This document shows, in pieces, positions 20,276 through 27,193 of a DNA stretch of 64,000 bases (position 1 is the first letter of the stretch; every line of letters starts with the position of its first letter). The notes under the pieces are model-generated. The model made no database searches. It saw only the letters and a list, made by a program, of their open reading frames with translations, and was not told where the DNA came from. A program made the translations under genes and the position numbers. Origin of the DNA: Rhodoferax sp. OV413 (lineage in GTDB: Bacteria; Pseudomonadota; Gammaproteobacteria; Burkholderiales; Burkholderiaceae_C); NCBI RefSeq assembly GCF_900104385.1, contig NZ_FNJA01000001.1, positions 1,276,386 through 1,340,385 of the forward strand, read 5' to 3'.

Positions 20276-21568
20276 TCAAAACGATACCGGAATCCTGACG
20301 GTCAGCGTCAAATTAGGTGTATCCGGGGTCAGGCCTGCAGCTACCGATACGTTCACCGTTGTCTTGGGGTCCACCCGGTACGAGTAGCCGAGCAGCAAGG
20401 ACGCCAGCTGCGTACGGACCGAACTTGCGACCGGCGCACCGTTTTGCCGGGTTCGGGCAATCGAGTTGAGGTCCACCCCCATGCTGAAGGTGGAGCGCTC
20501 GTTCAACGCCAGGCCCATACCGAAATTGACGCCCAGCACACCGCCAGGCTTGATGGTGCCAATCAATTCGCTTTGCCCCCCCAGGACCATGCGATGCACG
20601 TTGTCACGGCCAAAATTATGGGTGTAGCTAAAGCTACCGAAGAACACCGCGGGGTCCGATGGGAGCAGCCAGGTCAGGCCGGTTTGCAACGAATAAAAAC
20701 CCGAACCGGTGGGCAGCTCCAGCGGCAAACCGGTACCGGTGGTATTGCCGATGCAACGGGTCACGCAGTCGGTCACCACCTCAAAAGGATCTTTACCCGT
20801 GCGCGACTTGAAGCGCAGTGAGCCGATCATGAAGGGGAAATTGCCTTTGGGCTGGTTCAGCTGGTAGCGCGCTGCAAATTCGATATCACCCACCGACATG
20901 CCGCTGCTGTTGAAGGCCCGGTCGGATGCGGTCCCGGTAAATATCTCGCGGCTGACGGTAGAGTCCGAACGGTAGACATAAGGCACCTTGACCTCCGCCT
21001 CCAAACGGTTCGTCAGGCCCCAGCGTGCAGCGAGGGCTGCGGTCGTCACATTGCGCTTCACTTCGCGCACATCGATCAGGCCAATCAGCAGCGCCGGGAT
21101 CACGGTGTACCCCACCAAGGCCACGCGGTTGCTCGACGAGTAGCCGTACTGCACCGACGGCTCCAGCACATAGTGGCCAGGCGGCGTCAGAATGCCGGGC
21201 TGGTCGAACAGCTGGGCGACTTTGGGCGGCTGCACCTCCGCGCTAGGCGCCACACCCACGCGTATCGACTGGGTACCGTCAGCGCCATCAGCGGGCTGGT
21301 TACTCGCCATCGCCGGGTTCTCGGTACGCTCATTGGCTGGGGCTTCCTGGTTGGCCCCGCCCGGCTGTCGACCCGCCTGTTCAGCCACCTGCTGTCGCAA
21401 TGCCTCGATCTGTCGGCCCTGCTCGGCGACCAGCCGCTGCAGTGCCTCGATTCGCTGGTCCACCGTGCTGGACAGTGGTGTCTCCTGTGCATATGCGCTA
21501 GCACAGAGCAACGCTACGGAAGAACAGGCCAGTTGCAAGACGGGCCGATTCTGGCGGAAGACTCTCAT
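20276..21568 (-). CDS. Outer-membrane beta-barrel protein with N-terminal coiled coil (FapF-like)
   Basis: 430 residues from ATG 21568, which has AAGGAG 8 nt upstream. A signal peptide ends at about AYA-Q (27/28). Residues 34-64 form a coiled coil (VDQRIEALQRLVAEQGRQIE), then a polar linker to about 110, then an antiparallel beta barrel (VLEPSVQYGYSSSNR onward) ending in IPVSF with the C-terminal Phe used by the BAM machinery. This layout matches FapF, the trimeric amyloid-exporting pore of Pseudomonas, and the Phenol_MetA_deg-type barrel. The gene is divergent from the Gly-rich exported protein gene. Assignment rests on architecture and context. Confidence 0.65.
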   Translation of the reverse strand: MRVFRQNRPVLQLACSSVALLCASAYAQETPLSSTVDQRIEALQRLVAEQGRQIEALRQQVAEQAGRQPGGANQEAPANERTENPAMASNQPADGADGTQSIRVGVAPSAEVQPPKVAQLFDQPGILTPPGHYVLEPSVQYGYSSSNRVALVGYTVIPALLIGLIDVREVKRNVTTAALAARWGLTNRLEAEVKVPYVYRSDSTVSREIFTGTASDRAFNSSGMSVGDIEFAARYQLNQPKGNFPFMIGSLRFKSRTGKDPFEVVTDCVTRCIGNTTGTGLPLELPTGSGFYSLQTGLTWLLPSDPAVFFGSFSYTHNFGRDNVHRMVLGGQSELIGTIKPGGVLGVNFGMGLALNERSTFSMGVDLNSIARTRQNGAPVASSVRTQLASLLLGYSYRVDPKTTVNVSVAAGLTPDTPNLTLTVRIPVSF

Positions 21569-21823
21569 GGACTTGCTCCTTGTAGTCAAGGCATCGCCTT
21601 GCTTTTTCTTGTGTCCTGATTTTGTATTGCCACGTACAAATTGTGTACAAACTTCACCTTCAAATTGAAACTGTACGTAAACCACTTTAAATAATTGACT
21701 GTCACACAATTGAGGCAGTCTTTTTATCTGGTTTATCACCCATCCATTGAACAACCAACGCAAGTCCTGCCCTTGCTGGCAGCGCTTGTCGAGACGTTCC
21801 GCCCGCGGCTTGTGCCGTTAACC

Positions 21824-21843
21824 CTGTCTCACGCATGTGACAG
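21824..21843. promoter_or_regulatory. Candidate enhancer site (CTGTC-N-CAC-GCAT-GTG-ACAG)
   Basis: The near-perfect inverted repeat CTGTCTCACGCATGTGACAG lies about 240 bp upstream of the sigma-54-like promoter. Its TGT-N12-ACA form resembles, but is 2 bp longer than, the TGT-N10-ACA sites of NifA-type activators. It is the best candidate site for the VpsR-like activator. Confidence 0.4.
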
Positions 21844-22066
21844 CAGCCGCGAGCACATCCACATATGCATGCAAAAAAGGCCTGGAAACAGCCTGGTTTA
21901 CGCCGCTCGGTGCTGTAGCCCGCCACCTGGCCAGTCACGGAATCGTTACAAACCCGGCCTGCCGATCGCATCCACAAGCTTGCCAACGCCCCCATCCGCA
22001 TACAGATCTGCTCCAAAAACAGTGTTTACCCGCAGAAATCGCATACAAAACTAAAGAAAAAAATGT

Positions 22067-22083
22067 AGGCACACAAAATGCAA
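22067..22083 (+). promoter_or_regulatory. Sigma-54 (-24/-12) promoter
   Basis: AGGCACA-CAAA-ATGCA contains the invariant GG (22068-22069) and GC (22080-22081) exactly 10 bp apart. GGCAC and TGCA match the consensus TGGCACG-N4-TTGCA. Transcription would start near 22092, about 80 bp before the ATG of the Gly-rich protein gene. Confidence 0.6.
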
Positions 22084-22172
22084 ATGCTGATTTGGAGTTG
22101 TGGCGCCATGGCTCGGAGCTGTGCACCGTGACTCGATTTAGGACCTTTCTACTTTCAACGTTTGGAGGATTT

Positions 22173-23429
22173 ATGAAAACAACGCTTCTAGCTACCGCTC
22201 TCACTGCGATATTCGGGTTAAGCAATGTGGCACTGGCCAGCGACATCGACACGGATATCACGCAGCGGGCCCGCACCGGTGACAACACCAGCACAGTCAC
22301 CACGACCAACACGGATACGCGGACGGATTCCAGTACGAATACCAAAACCTATACGGACACGGATACCAAGACCATCACCAAAACCAACTCCAGCACCAAC
22401 TCCAAGAGCTATGCGAACAGCAGCACCAACTACCGTGACACAGGCGCTGCCCGCGCCACCGACCGGTCTGCTGCGCTGAACAACGGCTCCACAGGCACCT
22501 TTACCAATGCCTTCAATGTGGCCACCGCCACCGCCACCAGCAAGCTGGAAGGGTCTGTCTCCGGCAACCGCATCTACGGCATTGGCAACGACGCCTACAA
22601 CACCGGCAATGCCAATGGCGGAAGAGCCTATGGCGGCGACGGCGGCAATGCCAAGGGCGGCTATGCATCCGGCAAGGGCAATGGCGGCAGCGGTGGCGAA
22701 GGCTACGGCGACGATGGCGGCAACGGTGGCAGGGCCTCGGTGGGCAGCGTCAGCACCAAGGCCAGCAACGGCAGTGCATCTGCAGGCAAAGGCGGCAGCG
22801 GCTGGGGTGGCAATGCCAGCGGCGGCGACCGCTCGGGCCGGGCCATTGCCAACGGCGACAACGGCGGCAGCAGCGGCAGAGCCATTGCGAATGCCAACGG
22901 CACCGGCACCGGCTCTGGTAGCAATGGCGACGGCGACACCGGCACCGCTACCGGCACAGGCACGGGTACCGGCTCAGGCGGTACCAGCACGTCCGGTGCA
23001 GGCGGCGCAGGTGGTGCAGGCGGCACCGCATCGGCCAATGCAGGCGGCAGCACCCGTACGGCCGGAGCCGGCTCTGGTGGTGCAGGCGGTGCAGCTACCA
23101 ATGGCAGCGCAACCGGTGGTGCAGCCACTGGCGGCACGGCCACGGCAGGTGCCGGTGGCGCAGGCGGCGCAGGCACAGGTGGTGCCGGTGGCGCAGGCAA
23201 CGGCGGCGTCAACACTGCCCAAGGCGGCACAGGCGGCGCGGGCTCTGGCGGCGTAGGCGGCGCAGGCGGAACCAACTCGGTGAACGCAGGCACGTTCAAC
23301 ATGTCGAACACCATGACCAGCGTTGGCCAGTCGGCCGCCGGCATCATGGTGGCCAGCCAAAACAGCGGCATTGCTTCGCTCGTTCAGCAAAGTGTGAACG
23401 TACAAGCCAACCTGAACGTGGGTCAGTAA
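22173..23429 (+). CDS. Exported Gly/Asn/Thr/Ala-rich low-complexity protein, putative amyloid or adhesin subunit
   Basis: 418 residues from ATG 22173, which has GGAGG 4 nt upstream; the frame is open further upstream without a signal peptide. The signal peptide ends at ALA-S (22/23). Residues 24-75 are Thr/Asp/Asn/Ser-rich (TDTRTDSSTNTKTYTDTDTK). Residues about 130-365 are GGxG-type glycine repeats (GGAGGAGGTA and similar). The C-terminal 45 residues are free of Gly repeats and read SVGQSAAGIMVASQNSG then LVQQSVNVQANLNV, an N/Q amphipathic beta pattern like amyloid subunits. There are no cysteines. No characterised family is recognised with certainty; context suggests the main fibre subunit. 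Confidence 0.7.
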   Translation: MKTTLLATALTAIFGLSNVALASDIDTDITQRARTGDNTSTVTTTNTDTRTDSSTNTKTYTDTDTKTITKTNSSTNSKSYANSSTNYRDTGAARATDRSAALNNGSTGTFTNAFNVATATATSKLEGSVSGNRIYGIGNDAYNTGNANGGRAYGGDGGNAKGGYASGKGNGGSGGEGYGDDGGNGGRASVGSVSTKASNGSASAGKGGSGWGGNASGGDRSGRAIANGDNGGSSGRAIANANGTGTGSGSNGDGDTGTATGTGTGTGSGGTSTSGAGGAGGAGGTASANAGGSTRTAGAGSGGAGGAATNGSATGGAATGGTATAGAGGAGGAGTGGAGGAGNGGVNTAQGGTGGAGSGGVGGAGGTNSVNAGTFNMSNTMTSVGQSAAGIMVASQNSGIASLVQQSVNVQANLNVGQ

Positions 23430-23445
23430 CGCGTAGCCGGTAAGG

Positions 23446-23481
23446 CCATGCTGTCTGTGCCCCAGGGTGCAGACGGCATGG
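23446..23481 (+). promoter_or_regulatory. 36-nt intergenic stem-loop
   Basis: CCATGC / GCATGG form a perfect outer stem. An inner stem, GTCTGTGCCC / GGGTGCAGAC, adds about ten pairs with two G-U pairs and a 2-nt loop. It starts 17 bp after the stop of the Gly-rich protein gene and has no U-tract. It may protect the upstream mRNA or reduce read-through, giving more of the major subunit than of the downstream proteins. Confidence 0.55.
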
Positions 23482-23533
23482 CGGATACCGGTACACCCCA
23501 CCCACTCCACCGAGAGACCGAGGGGACAATGCC

Positions 23534-23887
23534 ATGCAATCAACAATATTCCGCTGGCCGGGCGGCTTGGCGCTGGCCTGCGCACTAGTGGCGCCGGCCC
23601 TGGCGCAAACCCAGGACACAGGCAGCACTGCGGCCCGTGCAGCCTTCAGCAAACCGGTAGCACTGGCCGAGCTGGGCAACTACCGCGGCGGCAGCCAGTT
23701 CGTCCACAACGACATCACACTGGCCGGCACCACGGCGGACAACTCCGCGCAGCAGGTGACCACCGGCAACAACGCCATCAGCTCCGGCGCCTTTGCCAAT
23801 ATGAGCGGCATACCGGTGGTGATCCAGAACTCTGGCGCCAACGTGCTGATACAGAACGCGGTCATCCTGCATCTGCAGATCGATTGA
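23534..23887 (+). CDS. Small exported protein with double-glycine motif
   Basis: 117 residues. The signal peptide ends at ALA-Q (24/25). A stretch AELGNYRGG (45-53) fits the C39-peptidase leader consensus: Glu -8, Leu -7, hydrophobic -4, Gly -2, Gly -1. The remaining 64 residues are N/Q/S-rich with beta-strand alternation (GIPVVIQNSGANVLIQNAVI). The QNSG element is shared with the C-terminus of the large Gly-rich protein. RBS GAGGGGAC lies just upstream. It could be a minor or nucleator fibre subunit; no characterised family is assigned. Confidence 0.7.
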   Translation: MQSTIFRWPGGLALACALVAPALAQTQDTGSTAARAAFSKPVALAELGNYRGGSQFVHNDITLAGTTADNSAQQVTTGNNAISSGAFANMSGIPVVIQNSGANVLIQNAVILHLQID

Positions 23888-23897
23888 CGGCGGCACC

Positions 23898-24578
23898 ATG
23901 CGCAGCCTGCTGCTTTCCTTAGCGCTACTCGCCGGCACCGGCGTAGCACCGGCGCAGACTGCGCATCTGCCGTCCATGGGCGCGGGCGACTTCCGCGTAC
24001 CGGTCACCAGCATCCGCGAAGCCCGCTGGGCCGGCACCCTGCTGCAGCAATACGATTTCAGCTGCGGCTCCGCAGCCCTCGCCACCCTGCTGACCCACCA
24101 CTATGGCTACCCGGTCAGCGAGCAAACCGTGTTCGAAGAAATGTACGCACAGGGCGACCAGCAAAAGATCCAGCGCGAAGGCTTCTCCTTGCTCGACATG
24201 AAGCGCCTGCTGGCCAAGCTCGGCTTCGAAGCCGACGGCTTTGAGCAGCCGCTGGAGAAACTCAACGAGGCCAATGTGCCCGCCATCGTGCTGATCAACG
24301 AGAAGGGCTACCACCATTTCGTGGTGGTCAAAGGCGTGCAACCCGACCGGGTGCTGATCGGCGACCCAGCGCAAGGCACGCGGGCCGTGGCGCGCCAGGC
24401 GTTTGACGCCAGCTGGCAAAACCGCGTGCTGTTCGTCGTGCACAACCGCATGGACACGGCCCGCTTCAACCTGCAGGCCGACTGGCGCGTAGCACAGCGC
24501 GCGCCCGTCAGCGATGGGCTGAACCGCATCGGTGCTGCGGGCATCACCCTGCCCCGCCTCGGGCCTGGAGACTTCTGA
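23898..24578 (+). CDS. Periplasmic C39-family cysteine peptidase (FapD-like)
   Basis: 226 residues. The signal peptide ends near APA-Q (19/20), so this is a stand-alone exported peptidase rather than the peptidase domain of an ABC exporter. C39 motifs are QQYDFSCGSAAL, with oxyanion Gln50/51 and nucleophile Cys56, then His140 in YHHFVVVKG and Asp156 in GDPAQG. C39 enzymes cleave after double-glycine leaders, and both neighbouring exported proteins carry such a motif. FapD of Pseudomonas Fap operons is the nearest functional parallel. It lies 10 bp behind the previous gene and overlaps the next (TGATG). Confidence 0.82.
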   Translation: MRSLLLSLALLAGTGVAPAQTAHLPSMGAGDFRVPVTSIREARWAGTLLQQYDFSCGSAALATLLTHHYGYPVSEQTVFEEMYAQGDQQKIQREGFSLLDMKRLLAKLGFEADGFEQPLEKLNEANVPAIVLINEKGYHHFVVVKGVQPDRVLIGDPAQGTRAVARQAFDASWQNRVLFVVHNRMDTARFNLQADWRVAQRAPVSDGLNRIGAAGITLPRLGPGDF

Positions 24579-25114
24579 TGCGCGCCCCTCGCCCCATGAT
24601 CTTGAGCAAGCGCGGACGCAACCTCTGCCTGTTCGCCATCCTGGCGATCCTGGCCTATTTTTCCGACCGAGCCGATGCAGGCCAACCTGCGGACAACAGC
24701 CTGTGGCGCACCGTCAGCAACAGCACCCTGGACAAACTGCGCGGCGGCTTTGACATTGGCGCGGGGCTGCAGGTCAGCTTCGGCATCACCCGCACCGTGT
24801 ACATCAATGGCGCACTGATCACAGAAACTACCCTGAGCCTGGGCGAGCTGTCCCAGCTGACGCCCGCACAGGCGGCGCAGCTCAATGGCCAGATCGCCGG
24901 ATTGAACCTGGTGCAGGTCGGCACGGGCAATAGCGTGCCCAACGCGGTGGCCAACCTGGGGGCGGGCACCGTCATCCAGAACACGCTGAACAACCAGCAG
25001 ATCAATGTGCAGACCTTGATCAACGCCAGCTCCAACGGCCTGGGCATAGTGCGCAGCATGAACGCCCAAGGCACTATCGACGATGCCCTGGCCCGCGCGA
25101 TTGCACCACGCTGA
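24578..25114 (+). CDS. Exported N/Q-rich protein with double-glycine motif
   Basis: 178 residues. The N-terminal signal is atypically long, with a basic region to residue 14 and a hydrophobic core (16-28) ending near ADA-G (34/35). NSTLDKLRGG (48-57) fits the C39 leader rule (Leu -7, Leu -4, Gly -2, Gly -1). The rest has beta-like N/Q segments, GTVIQNTLNNQQINVQTL being the clearest. The start overlaps the peptidase stop (TGATG). Position and composition suggest a FapE-like accessory or a second fibre component. MILSK (residue 7) is an alternative start. Confidence 0.68.
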   Translation: MRAPRPMILSKRGRNLCLFAILAILAYFSDRADAGQPADNSLWRTVSNSTLDKLRGGFDIGAGLQVSFGITRTVYINGALITETTLSLGELSQLTPAQAAQLNGQIAGLNLVQVGTGNSVPNAVANLGAGTVIQNTLNNQQINVQTLINASSNGLGIVRSMNAQGTIDDALARAIAPR

Positions 25115-25139
25115 AGGCAGCGGTATCGCAACGCCTACC

Positions 25140-25190
25140 GCTACTATTTATATAGCTGCTCGCGCATATTAAATAAGCGCCAGAGGCACT
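25140..25190 (-). repeat. Two-hairpin dispersed repeat, copy D
   Basis: On the minus strand GCCTCTGGCGC...ATGCGC is followed by GCTAT-ATAAATA-GTAGC. It lies between the last gene of the amyloid-like locus and the convergent LysR gene, where it could serve as a transcription boundary. Confidence 0.78.
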
Positions 25191-25213
25191 TTTTCTATAA
25201 ATTCCCCACCGCC

Positions 25214-26131
25214 TCAGGCCCCGCTGGCGCTGTGCGCGGCGCGCTCCACCAGATGGTCCACCATGCGCCGCACCGCCGGCTGCAGCCCATCCAGGTTCTG
25301 GAAGCACACGGCAAACTGGCGCTGGGCCCAGCTATCGGTCAACGGAATCACGTGTAGGCCCAGCAAGGCGGCAAATGGCCCGCCCACCTCCACCGGCACC
25401 ACGCTGACCCCCAGGTTCGCCGCCACCCCCCGAAAAGCCGCGTCGAAGTTGGACACCACCACCCGGTACGACACGGTGCGGTCGGCCCGCGCCGCCGCCC
25501 GTTGCAGCATGGTGTGCACCGCCGTGGAGGGCGGCAAACCCACGTACTCGTAATCCAGCGTCTGCTCGAAGCGCAGGGACTTGCGCTGCGCCAGCGGATG
25601 ATCAGGGTGCACGGCCAGCGCCAGCCGGTCTGTGCGGTAGGGCCGGTGCTGCAGCCCGTCCAGGTCCACGCTGTCCCAGCACACGCCCACCGACGCGCTG
25701 CCCTCGCGCACCAGGCGCACCAGGTCGCGCGACAGCCGCTCTTCGATATCCACCTTGATGTTGCGGTTGGCGGGCTCGCGCATGAACACCGCAATATCGT
25801 CCAGCAAGGACTCGGCAATCGCCGAGGCACTGGCAACCAGGCGCACATGGCCCTTCACCCCGCTGCCGAATGCCGCCACGTCGGTAGCGATGCGCTCCAT
25901 GGTGAACAGCACATTGCGCGCGTGCTCCAGTAGCGTCACGCCGGCCGCCGTGGGCTGCACGCCGCGCCGGCCGCGCATCAGCAAGGGCGTGCCCAGGTCG
26001 GCCTCCAGCTGGCTGATGCGCTTGCTCACCGCCGAGGGTTCGATGTGTTCGTGCTCGGCCGCGCGGGCCATGTTCTGGTGGTCGCACACCGCCACAAACA
26101 GGCGCAGGGTCTTCAGGTCAAGGTCACGCAT
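25214..26131 (-). CDS. LysR-family transcriptional regulator
   Basis: 305 residues. The N-terminal winged helix-turn-helix (about 1-62) includes MARAAEHEHIEPSAVSKRIS. The periplasmic-binding-like effector domain follows from about 90. It is divergent from the HMG-CoA-lyase-like gene, with a strong inverted repeat between them, so it probably controls that catabolic cluster. ATG 26131 gives the conserved MRDLDLKTLRLFV start. Confidence 0.9.
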   Translation of the reverse strand: MRDLDLKTLRLFVAVCDHQNMARAAEHEHIEPSAVSKRISQLEADLGTPLLMRGRRGVQPTAAGVTLLEHARNVLFTMERIATDVAAFGSGVKGHVRLVASASAIAESLLDDIAVFMREPANRNIKVDIEERLSRDLVRLVREGSASVGVCWDSVDLDGLQHRPYRTDRLALAVHPDHPLAQRKSLRFEQTLDYEYVGLPPSTAVHTMLQRAAARADRTVSYRVVVSNFDAAFRGVAANLGVSVVPVEVGGPFAALLGLHVIPLTDSWAQRQFAVCFQNLDGLQPAVRRMVDHLVERAAHSASGA

Positions 26132-26163
26132 GGCGCCATGATGGCATGTTTTTGACATTCCAG

Positions 26164-26186
26164 TTTGGACACTCCGGTGTTCCAAA
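26164..26186. promoter_or_regulatory. Candidate LysR operator
   Basis: TTTGGACAC (26164-26172) and GTGTTCCAAA (26177-26186) form an inverted repeat with one bulged base, in the 129-bp interval between the LysR gene and its divergent target. Confidence 0.5.
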
Positions 26187-26260
26187 ATGCCACTGGATAG
26201 TTTGAACGGCATGTCTAAAAATACCGCCAGAGCCAGCCTACTGGCGATTAGGAGACAACC

Positions 26261-27193
26261 ATGCCCACCTTCCCATCCAGCGCCGTGGTCCGCGAAGTCG
26301 GTCTGCGCGATGGCCTGCAAAGCATACAAACCATCCTGCCCACGCCCCTCAAGCAGGCATGGATACGCCAGGCCTACGCTGCCGGTCAGCGCGAGATCGA
26401 AGTCGGCTCCTTCGTGCCTGCCCGGCTGCTGCCGCAGCTGGCCGACACCGCCGAGCTGCTGGCCTACGCCCAGACCCTGCCCGGCCTGCGCGCCTCGGTA
26501 CTGGTGCCGAATCTGCGCGGCGCCGAGAGCGCCATCGCCCAGGCTGCGCACCTGATGATCGTGCCCTTGTCCGCCAGCCATATGCACAGCCAGGCCAACC
26601 TGCGCAAGACGCCCGACAAGGTGGTGGCCGAGGTGGCCCGCATCCGCGCGGCCCGCGATGCGGCGGGCAGCAAAACCCTGATCGAAGGCGGCGTGGGCAC
26701 GGCCTTTGGCTGCACCCTGCAAGGCCGGGTTGAGCCCGCCGAAGTGCTGCGCCTGATGCAGGCCTTGCTGGACGCCGGCGCCGACCGCGTGAGCATCGCC
26801 GACACCGTGGGCTATGCCGACCCGCGCCAGGTCAGCGAACTGTTCGAGCAGGCGCTGAAGATCGCCGGCGACCGCTTTTGCTGCGGCCACTTCCACGATA
26901 CCCGCGGCCTGGCGCTGGCCAATGTGTATGCCGCGCTGTCGCTGGGCGTGCAGCGCTTCGATGCCTCGCTGGCCGGCATCGGCGGCTGCCCGCACGCGCC
27001 CGGCGCCAGCGGCAATGCCGCCACCGAAGACCTGGCCTACATGCTGGCCAGCATGCGCGTGGACACCGGGATCAACCTGCAGCAACTGTTGAAACTGCGC
27101 GCCCAGGTCAGCGAATGGCTGGCCGGCGAAACCACCCACGGTGCGCTATGGCGCGCCGGCCTACCCAAAACCTTTCTGGAAACGACTGTATGA
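26261..27193 (+). CDS. HMG-CoA lyase-like enzyme (HMGL family)
   Basis: 310 residues, TIM barrel. The motifs are REVGLRDGLQ (11-20, catalytic Arg and metal Asp), GHFHDTRG (metal His pair) and the HMG-CoA lyase signature GGCPHAPGASGN with the conserved Cys. It cleaves 3-hydroxy-3-methylglutaryl-CoA or a similar 3-hydroxyacyl-CoA such as citramalyl-CoA. It overlaps the CoA-transferase gene by 4 bp. The usual leucine-pathway partners (isovaleryl-CoA dehydrogenase, methylcrotonyl-CoA carboxylase) are absent here, so a dicarboxylate route is plausible. Confidence 0.85.
   Translation: MPTFPSSAVVREVGLRDGLQSIQTILPTPLKQAWIRQAYAAGQREIEVGSFVPARLLPQLADTAELLAYAQTLPGLRASVLVPNLRGAESAIAQAAHLMIVPLSASHMHSQANLRKTPDKVVAEVARIRAARDAAGSKTLIEGGVGTAFGCTLQGRVEPAEVLRLMQALLDAGADRVSIADTVGYADPRQVSELFEQALKIAGDRFCCGHFHDTRGLALANVYAALSLGVQRFDASLAGIGGCPHAPGASGNAATEDLAYMLASMRVDTGINLQQLLKLRAQVSEWLAGETTHGALWRAGLPKTFLETTV

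Larger units (their letters stand above)
21569..22172. promoter_or_regulatory. 604-bp divergent control region of the amyloid-like locus
   Basis: No credible gene lies here; short open frames have no family character. It is AT-richer than its surroundings. It holds two GTACAAA direct repeats 11 bp apart (21634-21640 and 21645-21651) next to the leftward gene, a 20-bp interrupted palindrome at 21824-21843 and a sigma-54-type promoter at about 22068-22081 serving the rightward genes. Confidence 0.6.

Noticed and set aside
21695-22054. Small forward open frame in the divergent control region
   Set aside because: It has no recognisable RBS, no signal or domain, and overlaps the control elements and the sigma-54 promoter area.
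22095-22125. A second sigma-54 promoter candidate (TGGCTCG-GAGC-TGTGC)
   Set aside because: The GG and GC are 11 bp apart rather than 10, and the match is weaker than the site at 22068.
22600-23290. Repetitive GGC-rich DNA that might suggest a CRISPR or minisatellite array
   Set aside because: The repeats are irregular and follow the codon pattern of a Gly/Ala-rich protein. There are no constant-length repeats with unique spacers.
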